Shown one piece after another: positions 15,406 to 25,236 of a stretch of 64,000 bases of DNA. Source of the DNA: Actinomadura syzygii (GTDB lineage: Bacteria > Actinomycetota > Actinomycetes > Streptosporangiales > Streptosporangiaceae); contig NZ_VSFF01000004.1 in assembly GCF_008085905.1 (NCBI RefSeq), positions 310,001 through 374,000 of the forward strand. Direction: 5' to 3'. Position numbers and translations under genes: made by a program. Position 1 is the first letter of the stretch. Every line of letters starts with the position of its first letter. The notes beneath the pieces were generated by a model, which had not been told where the DNA came from, ran no database searches, and saw nothing but the letters and a program-made list of their open reading frames with translations.

Positions 15406-16674
15406 ATGACGCGCCGAGTGGTCATCACGGGCTTCGGTGTGCGGGCACCCGGCGGCTCGGGCGCCGCCGCCTTCTGGGACTTGCTGACCTCGGGTCGTAC
15501 CGCGACCCGCCGCATCAGCTTCTTCGACCCGTCCCCGTACCGGTCGCAGATCGCCGCGGAGGCCGACTTCGACGCGGCGGCCGAGGGCCTGACGCCCCGG
15601 GAGATCCGCCGCATGGACCGGGCCGCGCAGTTCGCGGTGGTCTGCGCCCGCGAGGCGGTGGCCGACAGCGGCCTGGACGTCGGCGCCCTCGACCCGCACC
15701 GGGTCGGGGTCAGCCTCGGCAGCGCGGTGGCCGCCGCGTCCAGCCTGGAGCAGGAGTACCTGGTGCTCTCCGACGCCGGTCGCCAGTGGGAGGTGGACCC
15801 GGGTTTCCTGTCCGCCCACATGTTCGACTACCTCGTCCCGAGCGTGATGCCGGCCGAGGTCGCCTGGACGGTCGGCGCCGAGGGGCCGGTCGCGATGGTC
15901 TCGAACGGCTGCACCTCCGGGCTCGACTCGGTCGGGCACGCCGTCCAGCTGATCCACGAGGGCAGCGCCGACGTCATGCTCGCGGGCGCCGCCGACACCC
16001 CCATCACGCCGATCGTGGTGGCCTGCTTCGACGCCATCAAGGCCACCACGCCCCGCAACGACGACCCGGAGCACGCGTCCCGTCCCTTCGACGGCTCGCG
16101 CAACGGCTTCGTACTGGCGGAGGGCGCGGCGATGTTCGTGCTGGAGGAGTACGAGTCGGCCCGCCGGCGGGGCGCGCGCGTCTACGCCGAGATCGCCGGC
16201 TACGCGACCCGGTGCAACGCGTACCACATGACCGGGCTGAAGACCGACGGCAGGGAGATGGCCGAGGCGATCCGGGTCGCCCTGGCGCAGGCCAGGACCG
16301 ACGCCGGCGCGGTCGACTACATCAACGCCCACGGGTCCGGCACGAAGCAGAACGACCGGCACGAGACGGCCGCCTTCAAGCGCAGCCTGGGCGAGACCGC
16401 CAGGAAGGTACCGGTCAGTTCGATCAAGTCGATGGTCGGCCACTCCCTAGGGGCGATCGGCTCGATCGAGATCGCCGCCTCGATGCTGGCCATAGAGCAC
16501 AACGTCGTCCCCCCGACGGCCAACCTGCACCGGGCCGACCCCGAGTGCGACCTGGACTACGTGCCCCTGGTCGCGCGGGAGAAGCAGGTCGACACCGTGC
16601 TGACCGTGGGCAGCGGCTTCGGCGGCTTCCAGAGCGCGATGGTCCTGCGAGCACCCGAAGCGGAGGCCGCATGA
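15406..16674 (+). CDS. Ketosynthase KS-alpha of the minimal type II PKS
   Basis: Seen: 422 residues. Catalytic residues fall at Cys169 ([10 protein letters not shown]), His309 ([11 protein letters not shown]), Lys341 and His346 ([10 protein letters not shown]), the same numbers as in the actinorhodin ketosynthase. The Ser-Asn before GC, instead of the usual Ser-Thr, is a mild oddity. Known: with the chain length factor and ACP it builds the poly-beta-ketone chain from malonyl units by decarboxylative condensation. The stop overlaps the chain length factor start (ATGA), ensuring equimolar synthesis of the heterodimer. Confidence 0.96.
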   Translation: MTRRVVITGFGVRAPGGSGAAAFWDLLTSGRTATRRISFFDPSPYRSQIAAEADFDAAAEGLTPREIRRMDRAAQFAVVCAREAVADSGLDVGALDPHRVGVSLGSAVAAASSLEQEYLVLSDAGRQWEVDPGFLSAHMFDYLVPSVMPAEVAWTVGAEGPVAMVSNGCTSGLDSVGHAVQLIHEGSADVMLAGAADTPITPIVVACFDAIKATTPRNDDPEHASRPFDGSRNGFVLAEGAAMFVLEEYESARRRGARVYAEIAGYATRCNAYHMTGLKTDGREMAEAIRVALAQARTDAGAVDYINAHGSGTKQNDRHETAAFKRSLGETARKVPVSSIKSMVGHSLGAIGSIEIAASMLAIEHNVVPPTANLHRADPECDLDYVPLVAREKQVDTVLTVGSGFGGFQSAMVLRAPEAEAA

Positions 16675-17894
16675 GCGTGCGCACGCTGGTCACCGGGCTC
16701 GGGGTGGTCGCCCCGAACGGCCTCGGCGTCGAGCGGTACTGGGAGGCGGTCCTGGAGGGCAGGTCCGGGATCGCGCCGCTGACACGGTTCGACGTCTCCG
16801 CGTACCCGGCGACGCTGGCCGGGCAGATCCAGGACCTCCTCATCGAGGACCACCTCCCGAGCCGACTGCTCCCGCAGACCGATGTCTCCACGCGGTTCGC
16901 CCTGATCGCCGCCGAATGGGCGCTGGGCGACGCCAAGGTGGACCCGTCCACGATGACCGACTACGGGATGGGCGTGGTCACCGCCAACGCCTGCGGCGGG
17001 TTCGAGTTCACCCACCGGGAGTTCCGCAAGCTGTGGACGCAGGGCTCCAAGTCGGTCAGCGTCTACGAGTCGTTCGCCTGGTTCTACGCCGTGAACACCG
17101 GCCAGATCTCCATCCGGCACGGCATGCGCGGGCCGAGCAGCGCCCTCGTCGCCGAGCAGGCCGGTGGGCTGGACGCGATCGGCCACGCCCGCCGGACCAT
17201 CCGGCGGGGAACCCCGCTCATGGTGACCGGGGGCGTCGACTCGGCCTTCGACCCGTGGGGATGGGCGTCACAGATCGCCGGCGGCGGGGTGAGCCGGTCG
17301 ACGGACCCGCAGGGCGCCTACCTGCCGTTCGACCGCGCGGCCTCCGGTTACGTGCCCGGCGAGGGCGGCGCGCTCCTCGTACTGGAGGACGCCGAGCTCG
17401 CCATGGCGCGCGGGCTGCCCGAGGTCTACGGCGAGATCTGCGGATACGCCTCCACCTTCGATCCGCCCCCGGACTCGGGCCGCCCGCCCGGCCTGCGGCG
17501 GGCCGCCGAGCTGGCGCTGTCGGACGCCGGGCTCGCACCGGACGACGTGGACGTGGTCTTCGCCGACGCCGCGGGCCGACCCGATCTGGACCGCGCCGAG
17601 GCCGAGGCGATCCGCGGGCTCTTCGGCGCGCACGGCGTCCCGGTCACCGCGCCGAAGACGCTGACCGGCCGGCTCTACTCGGGCGGCGGCCCGCTCGACG
17701 TGGTGACCGCGCTGCGGACGCTGACCGAGGGCGTGATCCCGCCGACCTACGGCCCGTCCGACGTCCCCCGGGAGTACGGCCTGGACCTCGTCGTGGACGA
17801 GCCTCGCGAGGGCCGTCCCGGCACCGCCCTGATCCTCGCGCGCGGCCGCTGGGGGTTCAACGCGGCCGTCGTCGTCCGCCGCTTCACCGGCTGA
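16671..17894 (+). CDS. Chain length factor (KS-beta)
   Basis: Seen: 407 residues with the ketosynthase fold but Gln163 ([10 protein letters not shown]) in place of the active Cys, the hallmark of chain length factors, which provide the decarboxylase and chain-length gate. The helix reading [14 protein letters not shown] places Phe, Thr and Phe at positions equivalent to F109, T112 and F116 of the actinorhodin factor, which gate a 16-carbon chain. Inference: the product backbone is an octaketide. It forms the heterodimer with KS-alpha. Confidence 0.95.
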   Translation: MSVRTLVTGLGVVAPNGLGVERYWEAVLEGRSGIAPLTRFDVSAYPATLAGQIQDLLIEDHLPSRLLPQTDVSTRFALIAAEWALGDAKVDPSTMTDYGMGVVTANACGGFEFTHREFRKLWTQGSKSVSVYESFAWFYAVNTGQISIRHGMRGPSSALVAEQAGGLDAIGHARRTIRRGTPLMVTGGVDSAFDPWGWASQIAGGGVSRSTDPQGAYLPFDRAASGYVPGEGGALLVLEDAELAMARGLPEVYGEICGYASTFDPPPDSGRPPGLRRAAELALSDAGLAPDDVDVVFADAAGRPDLDRAEAEAIRGLFGAHGVPVTAPKTLTGRLYSGGGPLDVVTALRTLTEGVIPPTYGPSDVPREYGLDLVVDEPREGRPGTALILARGRWGFNAAVVVRRFTG

Positions 17895-17934
17895 CGCGGT
17901 TCACCAGACGCTTCACCGACCAAGGAGCCATTCC

Positions 17935-18195
17935 ATGAGCAAGACCATCAGCCTCGACGACCTGCGCGACCTCCTCGTCCAGTGCGCGGGCGAGGTGACC
18001 GGCGTCGACCTGGCCGGAGACATCATCGACACCGATTTCGAGGAGATCGGCTACGACTCGCTCGCCCTGATGGAGACCGGGGCCCGGCTGGAGGCGGTGT
18101 ACGGCGTGGTGATCCCCGACGACGACATCGCCGAGCTGAAGACTCCCCGCGACCTCCTCGACCGGGTCAACCAGACGCTGGTCGAGGCGTCGTGA
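17935..18195 (+). CDS. Acyl carrier protein of the minimal PKS
   Basis: Seen: 86 residues with the phosphopantetheine site at Ser42 in GYDSLALME, the same position as in the actinorhodin ACP. AAGGAG precedes the ATG. Known: it carries malonyl and the growing chain. No malonyl-CoA:ACP transacylase or phosphopantetheinyl transferase gene is in the window; these normally come from primary metabolism. The stop overlaps the aromatase start. Confidence 0.95.
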   Translation: MSKTISLDDLRDLLVQCAGEVTGVDLAGDIIDTDFEEIGYDSLALMETGARLEAVYGVVIPDDDIAELKTPRDLLDRVNQTLVEAS

Positions 18196-19136
18196 GCGAG
18201 CATCGGACACTGCACACTCGCGACATCGCGGCGCCGCCGGAGGTCGTGTACGGGCTGATCGAGGACGCCGGCCGGTGGCCGGTGATCTTCGAGCCGACCG
18301 TCCGCGTCCGGTCCCTGGAGCGGGGCGCCACGACCGAGCGCTTCCAGCTCTGGGCGACGGTGGGCGGCGAGGTGAAGACCTGGACGTCCAGGCGGACGCA
18401 CGACAGGACCGGGCGGCGGATCGAGTTCCGGCAGGAGCGCAGCCAGCCGCCGATCGCCTCGATGGGCGGGGCCTGGGAGTTCCGGCCGCTGGACGGCGGC
18501 GGCTGCCGCGTCCTGCTCCACCACGACTTCACCGCCACCGACGAGCGCGCCGTCGACGGTCTGATCGAGGCGGTGAACGCCAACAGCGAGCGGGAGCTCG
18601 CGGCGACGGCCCGGGTGGCCGAGCTGGGCCACCCGCCGGAGGACCTGTTCTTCACGTTCGAGGACGAGGTCCTGCTCCCCGGCACGGCCGCCGACGTCTT
18701 CACCTTCATCGACCGCGCCGACCTCTGGCCGTCCCGGCTGCCCCACGTGAGCCGGGTCGACCTGACGGAGACCGTCCGCGGGATCCAGGACATGGAGATG
18801 GAGACCGTCACCTCCGACGGCGGCGCCCACACCACCCGATCGATCCGGCTCTGCTTCCCGGACGAGCTGATCGTCTACAAGCAGCTCGTCCCCCCGGCCC
18901 TGCTCATCGGGCACAGCGGGGCCTGGGAGATGACCGAGCGGGACGGCGGCACCGCCGTCGTCGCCCGGCACATGGTCGCCGTCCAGCCGATGGCCGTCAC
19001 GAAGGTCCTCGGCCCCGGCAAGGGCGTCGCGGACGCGCGGGAGTTCGTCCGCGACGCCCTCGGCACGAACAGCCGGACCACGCTCGCCCACGCCGGGGAG
19101 TACGCGAGGGCCAGGCGGAAGGATGCCCTGCAGTGA
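18192..19136 (+). CDS. Didomain aromatase/cyclase (ActVII-like)
   Basis: Seen: 314 residues made of two START/Bet v1-like halves. Half 1 is about 1-150 (HTRDIAAPPEVVYGLIEDAG onwards); half 2 is about 155-310 (FEDEVLLPGTAADVFTFIDR onwards). Known: didomain enzymes close and aromatise the first ring of C-9-reduced octaketides, whereas monodomain enzymes act on unreduced chains. This agrees with the ketoreductase in the cluster. It starts at a GTG within the ACP stop codon (GTGA). Confidence 0.93.
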   Translation: MSEHRTLHTRDIAAPPEVVYGLIEDAGRWPVIFEPTVRVRSLERGATTERFQLWATVGGEVKTWTSRRTHDRTGRRIEFRQERSQPPIASMGGAWEFRPLDGGGCRVLLHHDFTATDERAVDGLIEAVNANSERELAATARVAELGHPPEDLFFTFEDEVLLPGTAADVFTFIDRADLWPSRLPHVSRVDLTETVRGIQDMEMETVTSDGGAHTTRSIRLCFPDELIVYKQLVPPALLIGHSGAWEMTERDGGTAVVARHMVAVQPMAVTKVLGPGKGVADAREFVRDALGTNSRTTLAHAGEYARARRKDALQ

Positions 19137-20047
19137 TCGTCGAGGTGGCCGACGGGGTCTTCGGATACGTCCAGGAACCCGGCGGCTGGTGCGTCAGCAA
19201 CGCCGGCCTGGTCGCCGGGCCCGACGGCATGCTGGTCATCGACACCCTGGCGACGGAGATCCGGGCGGGCCGGCTTCGCGAGGCCGTCGACCGGCGCGCG
19301 ACCGGCCCCGGACGGACGCTCGTCAACACCCACAGCCACGGCGACCACACCTTCGGGAACCACCGCTACGGCCCCGGCGCGACGATCGTCGCGCACGCCG
19401 GGGCCCGCGCCGAGATGGCCGAGACCGGCACGGCCCTGACCGGTCTCTGGCCCGAGGTGGAGTGGGGAGACGTCCGGGTGACCCTGCCCACGGTGACCTT
19501 CCAGGACCGGCTGACCCTGCACCTCGGGGAACGCCGGGTGGAACTCGTCTCCGTCGCCCCGGCGCACACCGGGCACGACGTCGTGGCGTGGCTCCCGGAG
19601 GAACGGGTGCTCTTCGCCGGGGACGTGGTCATGTCCGGGGCGACGCCGTTCTGCCTGTTCGGATCGGTGCCGGGCACGCTCGCCGCCATCGAGCGGCTCC
19701 GCGCGCTCGAACCCGTGACGGTCGTCTGCGGGCACGGGCCGATCGCCGGGCCCGAGGTGTTCGACGCCAACGCCGCGTACCTGCGGTGGGTCCAGCGGCT
19801 GGCGGCCGATGGCAGGGCCGCCGGGCTCACCCCGCTGGAGGTCGCGACCAAGGCCGACCTCGGGGCGTTCGCCGGCCTGCTCGACGCCGAACGGCTCGTG
19901 GGCAACCTGCACCGCGCCTACGCCGAGGCCAACTCCGAAGCCAACGCCGACACCGGCACCGGCGCCCCCGGGCGGCTGGACCTCACCGAGATCTTCAACG
20001 AGATGGTCGCCTACAACGGCGGCCGCCCCCTCACCTGTCTGGCCTGA
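19133..20047 (+). CDS. MBL-fold second-ring cyclase/thioesterase (ActIV-like)
   Basis: Seen: 304 residues of the metallo-beta-lactamase fold. HSHGDH (in VNTHSHGDHTFGNHRY, about residue 66) is the zinc motif; later ligands include the His in APAHTGHD and the Asp in FAGDVV. Known: ActIV-type enzymes cyclise the second ring and release the bicyclic intermediate from the ACP. The start is a GTG overlapping the preceding stop. The gene order KS, CLF, ACP, ARO/CYC, MBL cyclase mirrors actI-actVII-actIV. Confidence 0.9.
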   Translation: MIVEVADGVFGYVQEPGGWCVSNAGLVAGPDGMLVIDTLATEIRAGRLREAVDRRATGPGRTLVNTHSHGDHTFGNHRYGPGATIVAHAGARAEMAETGTALTGLWPEVEWGDVRVTLPTVTFQDRLTLHLGERRVELVSVAPAHTGHDVVAWLPEERVLFAGDVVMSGATPFCLFGSVPGTLAAIERLRALEPVTVVCGHGPIAGPEVFDANAAYLRWVQRLAADGRAAGLTPLEVATKADLGAFAGLLDAERLVGNLHRAYAEANSEANADTGTGAPGRLDLTEIFNEMVAYNGGRPLTCLA

Positions 20048-20064
20048 AAGGAGGCACGACACCC

Positions 20065-20571
20065 ATGGCCGCCGAACCTGACGCCTTCCGTGAGGCGATG
20101 GCCCGCTTTCCCGCGGGCGTCACGATCGTGACGACCCACGACCAGGACGGCACGTCGTACGGCTTCACGGCGAGCTCGGTCACCTCGGTGTCGATGTCGC
20201 CGCCGCTGATCCTGGTCTGCCTGGCACGGACGGCCAACTGCTTCCCGATGTTCGCGAGGACCGAGCACTTCGCGGTCAGCATCCTCCGCCCGCACCACGC
20301 CGAGCTGGCGATGCACTTCGCCGGGAAGCATCCGGACAAGTTCGCCCGCGGCGGCTTCACCAGGACCGGGGCCGGCTCGACCGTGGTCGAGACGGCCCTC
20401 GCCACCATCGAGTGCTCGGCGTACGGCCGGTTCGACGCGGGCGACCACGTCGTCCTCGTCGGCCAGGTCGAGCACCTGCACGTCCCCGACGGACCCACCG
20501 AACCGGCGGTCTACGTCGGCCGCGAGTTCGCCACGCTGTGCACCGGCCGGGGCGCCTGCCTGAACCGGTGA
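20065..20571 (+). CDS. NAD(P)H:flavin reductase, partner of the monooxygenase (ActVB-like)
   Basis: Seen: 168 residues of the HpaC/ActVB flavin-reductase fold: FREAMARFPAGVTIVTT, then YGFTASSVTSVSMSPPLI, the FMN-binding segment. Known: such proteins supply reduced flavin to a separate monooxygenase. The oxygenase component is the next gene, so the two form a two-component hydroxylase. AAAGGAGG lies about 10 nt before the ATG. Confidence 0.93.
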   Translation: MAAEPDAFREAMARFPAGVTIVTTHDQDGTSYGFTASSVTSVSMSPPLILVCLARTANCFPMFARTEHFAVSILRPHHAELAMHFAGKHPDKFARGGFTRTGAGSTVVETALATIECSAYGRFDAGDHVVLVGQVEHLHVPDGPTEPAVYVGREFATLCTGRGACLNR

Positions 20572-20596
20572 CCCGACCGAGTACGAGGAGACAACG

Positions 20597-21733
20597 ATGC
20601 TGGACCAGCACGTCCCGAGGGTGTCCAGGACCGCGGCCGACGCGGCCGCCGTCGCGGCGCGGTGCGTGGCGGACGCGGAGGACTCCCGCCGGCTCGCCCC
20701 CGACGTCGTGGGCGCACTGATCGACGCGGGGTTCGCCCGGCACTTCGTCCCGGCGGGGTTCGGCGGGACGCAGGGCGGCTTCGCCGAGCTGACCGCCTCG
20801 GTCGCCACGGTCGGCGAGGCGTGCGCGGCCAGCGCCTGGTGCGCCTCGCTGCTGGCCTACCTCCCGCGCTTCGCGGCCTATCTCCCCCTGGACGGCCAGC
20901 GGGAGATCTGGGCGGGCGGACCGGACGCGGTCGTGGTCGGCTCGCCGTCGCCGTTCGGGGCGGCGCGGGCCGTCTCCGGGGGCTGGCGGCTGTCCGGGAG
21001 CTGGCCGTACGTCAGCGGCGTCGACTACGCGGACTGGTCCCTGGTCTGCGCGACGGTCCCGGACGCGACTCCGCGGATCTTCGCGCTCCCCCGGCGGGAC
21101 TACACGGTCACCGAGTCCTGGTTCAACGTCGGCATGCAGGCCACCGGCAGCAACACGGTCGTGGTGGACGACGCCTTCGTCCCGGGCGCGCGCTCGTTCC
21201 CGCGCGAGGAACTGTTCGCCGGAAAGGCCGTCGCCGCCGAGGGCGACTGCCACCAGGTCCCGCTCCACACGGTGAACGGGCTGTCGTTCGCCGCTCCGAT
21301 CCTGGGCGCGGCTCGCGGGGCGCTCGCCGCCTGGACCGGCTACATCGCCGGGAAGCTCGCCCGTTCCCGTCCCGGAGCGCCCGGCCCGAGCCGCACCTCC
21401 TTCGACATGGCCCTCGCCCAGGCGTCCGGGGAGATCGACTCCGCCGCGCTGCTGCTGGACCGAGCGGGCGCCGTCGCCGACGCCCGCGCGGCCCTCACCC
21501 CGGCGCTGACCGCGCGCAACCTGCGAGACTGCGCGATCGCCGTCCGGACGCTGGTGCACGCGGTCGACCTGCTCTTCGACCTGGCCGGGACGAGCGGCCA
21601 GTCGACCGGCAGCCCCGTCCAGCGCTTCTGGCGGGACGTCCACTCCGCCGCCAGCCATGTCGCGCTCCAGTTCGAGCCCGCCGCCAACGCCTATGCCGCC
21701 ACCGTGTTCGACGACGAGGAGACGCGGCCGTGA
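20597..21733 (+). CDS. Flavin-dependent monooxygenase, acyl-CoA-dehydrogenase fold (ActVA-ORF5-like)
   Basis: Seen: 378 residues with the acyl-CoA dehydrogenase architecture: a helical N-terminus ([20 protein letters not shown]), a middle beta domain ([20 protein letters not shown]) and a C-terminal four-helix bundle. Known: members of the HpaH/ActVA-ORF5 branch are not dehydrogenases but use reduced flavin from a reductase partner to hydroxylate aromatic rings and form quinones; in actinorhodin the pair acts at C-6 and C-8. The preceding gene is the reductase. The stop overlaps the carboxyltransferase GTG by 4 nt. Confidence 0.9.
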   Translation: MLDQHVPRVSRTAADAAAVAARCVADAEDSRRLAPDVVGALIDAGFARHFVPAGFGGTQGGFAELTASVATVGEACAASAWCASLLAYLPRFAAYLPLDGQREIWAGGPDAVVVGSPSPFGAARAVSGGWRLSGSWPYVSGVDYADWSLVCATVPDATPRIFALPRRDYTVTESWFNVGMQATGSNTVVVDDAFVPGARSFPREELFAGKAVAAEGDCHQVPLHTVNGLSFAAPILGAARGALAAWTGYIAGKLARSRPGAPGPSRTSFDMALAQASGEIDSAALLLDRAGAVADARAALTPALTARNLRDCAIAVRTLVHAVDLLFDLAGTSGQSTGSPVQRFWRDVHSAASHVALQFEPAANAYAATVFDDEETRP

Positions 21734-23412
21734 CCGAGTACTTCGACTGGGTGCTCTGCTCGAACTGCGGATACCCGCTGTACGGGAGACGCGTCAGCCG
21801 CAACCTCAACGTCTGCCCCGAATGCGACGCGCACCGCCCGCTCACCGCCGACGAGCGGCTGCGGCAACTCGCCGACGACGGCGAGTACGACCCGCTGCCG
21901 GTCCCGGTCACGCCGTCCGATCCGCTGAACTTCGCGGACACCGTCCCCTACACGTCGCGGCTGGCCGACGCGCGGCACCGCACGGGCATGGCGGACGGAG
22001 TGCTCTGCGCGCGGGCCGCCGTCGAGGGAACCCCGGTGATCCTCGCGGTGATGGACTTCCGTTTCATGGGAGGCAGCCTCGGCTGCGCCGTCGGCGAGGC
22101 GATCACGGCGGCCATGGAGACGGCGCTGGACGAGCTGACCCCGTTGATCCTGGTGACCTCCTCGGGCGGCGCCCGGATGCAGGAGGGCGCGCTGTCGCTC
22201 ATGCAGATGGCCAAGACGAGCGCGGCGCTCCTGGCGCTCGACGAGGCCGGCGTCCTGACGGTCTCGCTGATCGCCGACCCGACCTACGGCGGCGTCGCGG
22301 CGTCCTTCGCCACGCTCACCGACGTGATCATGGCCGAGCCGGGCGCGCGGCTGGGCTTCGCCGGACGCCGGGTGATCGAGCAGACCATCCGGCAGACGCT
22401 CCCGGCGGAGTTCCAGACCGCGGAGTTCCTGCTGGAGCGCGGCTTCATCGACATGATCGTCCCGCGCTCGCGGCTCAGGGCCGAACTGGGCCGGCTGCTC
22501 CGGGCGGGCGGCCTGACCGAACCGCCGGCGCCGCCCGCGGCGGCGTCGCTGGTGAGGGACCCGGACGTGCTGCCGGAGCCGGACTCGTGGCGGCAGGTCA
22601 GGCTGGCCCGCGATCTCGGCCGGCCCACCACGCTCGACTATCTGACCACGGCCTTCGAGGGCTTCCAGGAACTGCACGGCGACCGGATCTCCGGCGAGTG
22701 CCCGGCCGTCGTGGGCGGGACGGCCCGGCTCGACGGCCGCCCGGTCATGGTGATCGGCCAGCAGAAGGGCCACACTCCCGCCCAGCTCCAGGCCCGCAAC
22801 TACGGCATGCCCACGCCCGCCGGGTACCGGAAGGCCGCGCGGCTGATGCGGCTCGCCGACAAGCTCGGGATCCCGGTCGTCACCCTCGTCGACACGCCGG
22901 GCGCCTACCCGGGCGCCGACGCCGAGGAGCAGGGCCAGTCGGTGGCCATCGCCGAGAACCTCCGCCTGATGGCCGGGCTCACGGTGCCGGTGGTGAGCGT
23001 CGTCATCGGCGAGGGCGGCAGCGGCGGGGCCCTCGCGCTGGCCGTCGCGAACCGGGTGCTGATGTTCGCCAACGGCGTCTACTCGGTGATCAGTCCGGAG
23101 GGCTGCGCCTCCATCGTGTGGAAGGACGCCGCCTCCGCGCCGATAGCGGCCGAGGCTCTCCGGGTGAACTCGCGGGACCTGCTCCTGCTCGGAGTCGTGG
23201 ACGGTGTGATCCCCGAGCCCGGGGAGAGCACGAAGGCCGACCCGCTGCGGGCGGCCGACCTGCTCCGGGACGCGGTCGGCCAGGCGCTCCACGAGCTCGA
23301 CGGGCTCAGCGGCCCGGAGCTCGTCGCCGACCGGCGACTCCGGTTCCGCCGGTTCGGCTCGACGGAGCCGGCCAAGGCCGAGCTCAGCGGCTTCGGCGAC
23401 CGGACCGGGTGA
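21730..23412 (+). CDS. Fused acetyl-CoA carboxyltransferase (AccD-AccA)
   Basis: Seen: 560 residues. The N-terminal AccD-like half starts with a four-Cys zinc finger ([10 protein letters not shown] and CPEC) and has the crotonase-like [10 protein letters not shown]. The C-terminal AccA-like half begins near 280 ([14 protein letters not shown]) with VDTPGAYPG and [10 protein letters not shown]. Known: the two chains are separate in most bacteria; the fused form recurs in type II PKS clusters as a dedicated malonyl-CoA supply. It works with the carrier at 13508 and carboxylase at 23417. The GTG start overlaps the monooxygenase stop. Confidence 0.93.
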   Translation: MTEYFDWVLCSNCGYPLYGRRVSRNLNVCPECDAHRPLTADERLRQLADDGEYDPLPVPVTPSDPLNFADTVPYTSRLADARHRTGMADGVLCARAAVEGTPVILAVMDFRFMGGSLGCAVGEAITAAMETALDELTPLILVTSSGGARMQEGALSLMQMAKTSAALLALDEAGVLTVSLIADPTYGGVAASFATLTDVIMAEPGARLGFAGRRVIEQTIRQTLPAEFQTAEFLLERGFIDMIVPRSRLRAELGRLLRAGGLTEPPAPPAAASLVRDPDVLPEPDSWRQVRLARDLGRPTTLDYLTTAFEGFQELHGDRISGECPAVVGGTARLDGRPVMVIGQQKGHTPAQLQARNYGMPTPAGYRKAARLMRLADKLGIPVVTLVDTPGAYPGADAEEQGQSVAIAENLRLMAGLTVPVVSVVIGEGGSGGALALAVANRVLMFANGVYSVISPEGCASIVWKDAASAPIAAEALRVNSRDLLLLGVVDGVIPEPGESTKADPLRAADLLRDAVGQALHELDGLSGPELVADRRLRFRRFGSTEPAKAELSGFGDRTG

Positions 23413-23416
23413 GCGC

Positions 23417-24787
23417 GTGTTCGCGAAGATCCTCATCGCGAACCGGGGTGAGATCGCGCTCCGGGTCGCCCGGACCTGCCGGGAGATGGGCATCCCGACC
23501 GTCGCCGTGCACTCCGAGGCCGACCGCGACTCGGCCGTGGTCGGGTTCGCGGACGAGAGCGTCCAGATCGGGCCCGGGCCGCCGCAGCGCAGCTACCTGA
23601 ACGCCGCCGCGGTCCTGCAGGCCGCCCAGCAGACGGGCGCGGAGGCCGTCCATCCGGGCTACGGCTTCCTGTCGGAGTCCCCGGACTTCGCCGACGCCTG
23701 CGAGTCCCTCGGCATCACGCTGATCGGCCCGCCCGCCTCGGTGATGGCCGAGCTCGGCGACAAGACCTCGGCCCGCGCCCTCATGGCGAAGGCCGGCCTG
23801 CCGCTGCTGCCGGGCAGCCTCGACCCGCTCGACGCCGCGTCCGCCAGGGAGCTGGTCGCGGAGATCGGGTTCCCGGTCATCGTCAAGGCGGCGGCCGGCG
23901 GAGGCGGCCGGGGGATGTCGGTGGTCCGCGACCCGGCCTGCTTCGACGAGGAGTTCCGGCGTACGCAGGCGACGGCGCAGCTCCTCTTCGGCGACGGGAC
24001 CGTGTACGTCGAGCGGTACCTGGAGAACGCCCGGCACGTCGAGATCCAAGTGCTCTGCGACGGCCGGGGAGACGCGGTCCACCTGGGTGAGCGTGACTGC
24101 AGTGTGCAGCGCAGGCATCAGAAGCTCATCGAGGAGACGCCCGCGCCGAGGCTCCCCGACGGGCTCGCCGAGCGGATCGGCCGGTCGGCGGTGCGGGGCG
24201 CGCTGGCCGCGAGGTACTCCGGGGCGGGGACCTTCGAGTTCCTGGTCGGACCGGACGGCGGCTACTACTTCATGGAGGTCAACTGCCGGATCCAGGTGGA
24301 GCATCCCGTCACCGAAATGGCGACGGGGATCGACCTGGTCCAGCGGCAGATCCGGATCGCCGGCGGCGAGCCGCTCGGCCTCCTCCAGGAGGACGTGGTC
24401 CCGCGCGGAGCGGCGATCGAATGCCGGATCAACGCCGAGAACCCGGCGCTCGGGTTCGTCCCCACGCCCGGCCCGGTCACCGAGTTCGTCCCGCCCGGAG
24501 GGCCTTTCGTGCGCGTCGACACCCACGTCCACTCCGGGTATGTCGTTCCACCGAACTACGACTCCCTGCTGGCTAAGCTCGTCGTCTGGGCGCCTGGAAG
24601 GGACGAGGCGATCCAGCGGATGAAGCGGTCGCTGATGGAGTTCCGGGTCTCCGGTCCCACGCTTCACACGACCCGGGACTTTCTGCTCTCCATGCTCGAC
24701 CACCCGCGATTCCGGAATGCCGAGCATTCCACTTCATTCGTCGATGAACTGGTCCAACCGACCACTGAGCAGCAGGCAGGAGACTGA
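23417..24787 (+). CDS. accC: Biotin carboxylase of the cluster acetyl-CoA carboxylase
   Basis: Seen: 456 residues with the ATP-grasp layout: KILIANRGEIALRVARTC at the N-terminus, HPGYGFLSE, the glycine-rich loop AAGGGGRGMS near 165, and the catalytic MEVNCRIQVEHPVTE near 290 (most enzymes have NTR or NARLQVEH, so NCRIQVEH is a small deviation). Known: it carboxylates biotin on the carrier protein with bicarbonate and ATP. The length fits a free-standing AccC, not a fused AccA3-type chain. It starts at a GTG 4 nt after the previous stop. Confidence 0.93.
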   Translation: MFAKILIANRGEIALRVARTCREMGIPTVAVHSEADRDSAVVGFADESVQIGPGPPQRSYLNAAAVLQAAQQTGAEAVHPGYGFLSESPDFADACESLGITLIGPPASVMAELGDKTSARALMAKAGLPLLPGSLDPLDAASARELVAEIGFPVIVKAAAGGGGRGMSVVRDPACFDEEFRRTQATAQLLFGDGTVYVERYLENARHVEIQVLCDGRGDAVHLGERDCSVQRRHQKLIEETPAPRLPDGLAERIGRSAVRGALAARYSGAGTFEFLVGPDGGYYFMEVNCRIQVEHPVTEMATGIDLVQRQIRIAGGEPLGLLQEDVVPRGAAIECRINAENPALGFVPTPGPVTEFVPPGGPFVRVDTHVHSGYVVPPNYDSLLAKLVVWAPGRDEAIQRMKRSLMEFRVSGPTLHTTRDFLLSMLDHPRFRNAEHSTSFVDELVQPTTEQQAGD

Positions 24788-24789
24788 CC

Positions 24790-25185
24790 ATGGCGCACGG
24801 AAGCCCGGCGGCGAACAAGAAGCTGGTCGCCGAGTTCATCCAGGCCTTCTACAACGACAAGGATTTCTCCCGCGCCCGGGAACTGATGGCCGAGGACTTC
24901 GTCAACCACCGCCCGGACGTCGGCACCGGACGGGAGGGCACGTTAACGGCGTTCCGGGAACAGGTCGCCGCCAACCTCCCGGAGTTCACGCTGGAAGTGG
25001 TCCGGAGCAGCGCCGACGAGGACCTCGTGTGGACCCACAACCTGCTCCGGCCGTCCCCCGGAGCCGCCCCGATGGTCAGCGTCGACATCTTTCGCGTCCG
25101 CGACGGCCGGGTGTGCGAGCACTGGGACGTCGCGCAGCCCGTCCCGGACGGGATGGAGCCCGGCCATCTGGTGGGAGACGCGTAA
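24790..25185 (+). CDS. SnoaL-like protein (possible polyketide cyclase) with a TTA codon
   Basis: Seen: 131 residues: KKLVAEFIQAFYNDKDFSRA, FVNHRPDVGTGREGTL, then DIFRVRDGRVCEHWDVAQ, the usual end of ester-cyclase/SnoaL folds. Known: SnoaL closes a late ring in anthracyclines; many relatives have other roles. It is the last gene of the operon, 2 nt after biotin carboxylase. Codon 52 is TTA (24943-24945), a rare leucine codon that in streptomycetes needs the bldA tRNA, so translation may be developmentally timed. Confidence 0.85.
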   Translation: MAHGSPAANKKLVAEFIQAFYNDKDFSRARELMAEDFVNHRPDVGTGREGTLTAFREQVAANLPEFTLEVVRSSADEDLVWTHNLLRPSPGAAPMVSVDIFRVRDGRVCEHWDVAQPVPDGMEPGHLVGDA

Positions 25186-25206
25186 AGGCGTAGAACACGA
25201 GTGTGG

Positions 25207-25236
25207 ACGCCGCCCCGGGCGATTCAGGGGCGGCGT
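25207..25236. terminator. Hairpin between convergent operons
   Basis: Perfect 10-bp GC-rich arms (25207-25216 and 25227-25236) with a 10-nt loop lie between the last plus gene of the PKS operon and the end of the minus-strand esterase gene. They can end transcription from both sides. Confidence 0.7.

Noticed and set aside
14787..16670. Upstream extension of the chain length factor frame
   Set aside because: The frame is open for 628 codons before the real ATG at 16671, but this part is antisense-like shadow of KS-alpha; the ATGA overlap and family length fix the start.
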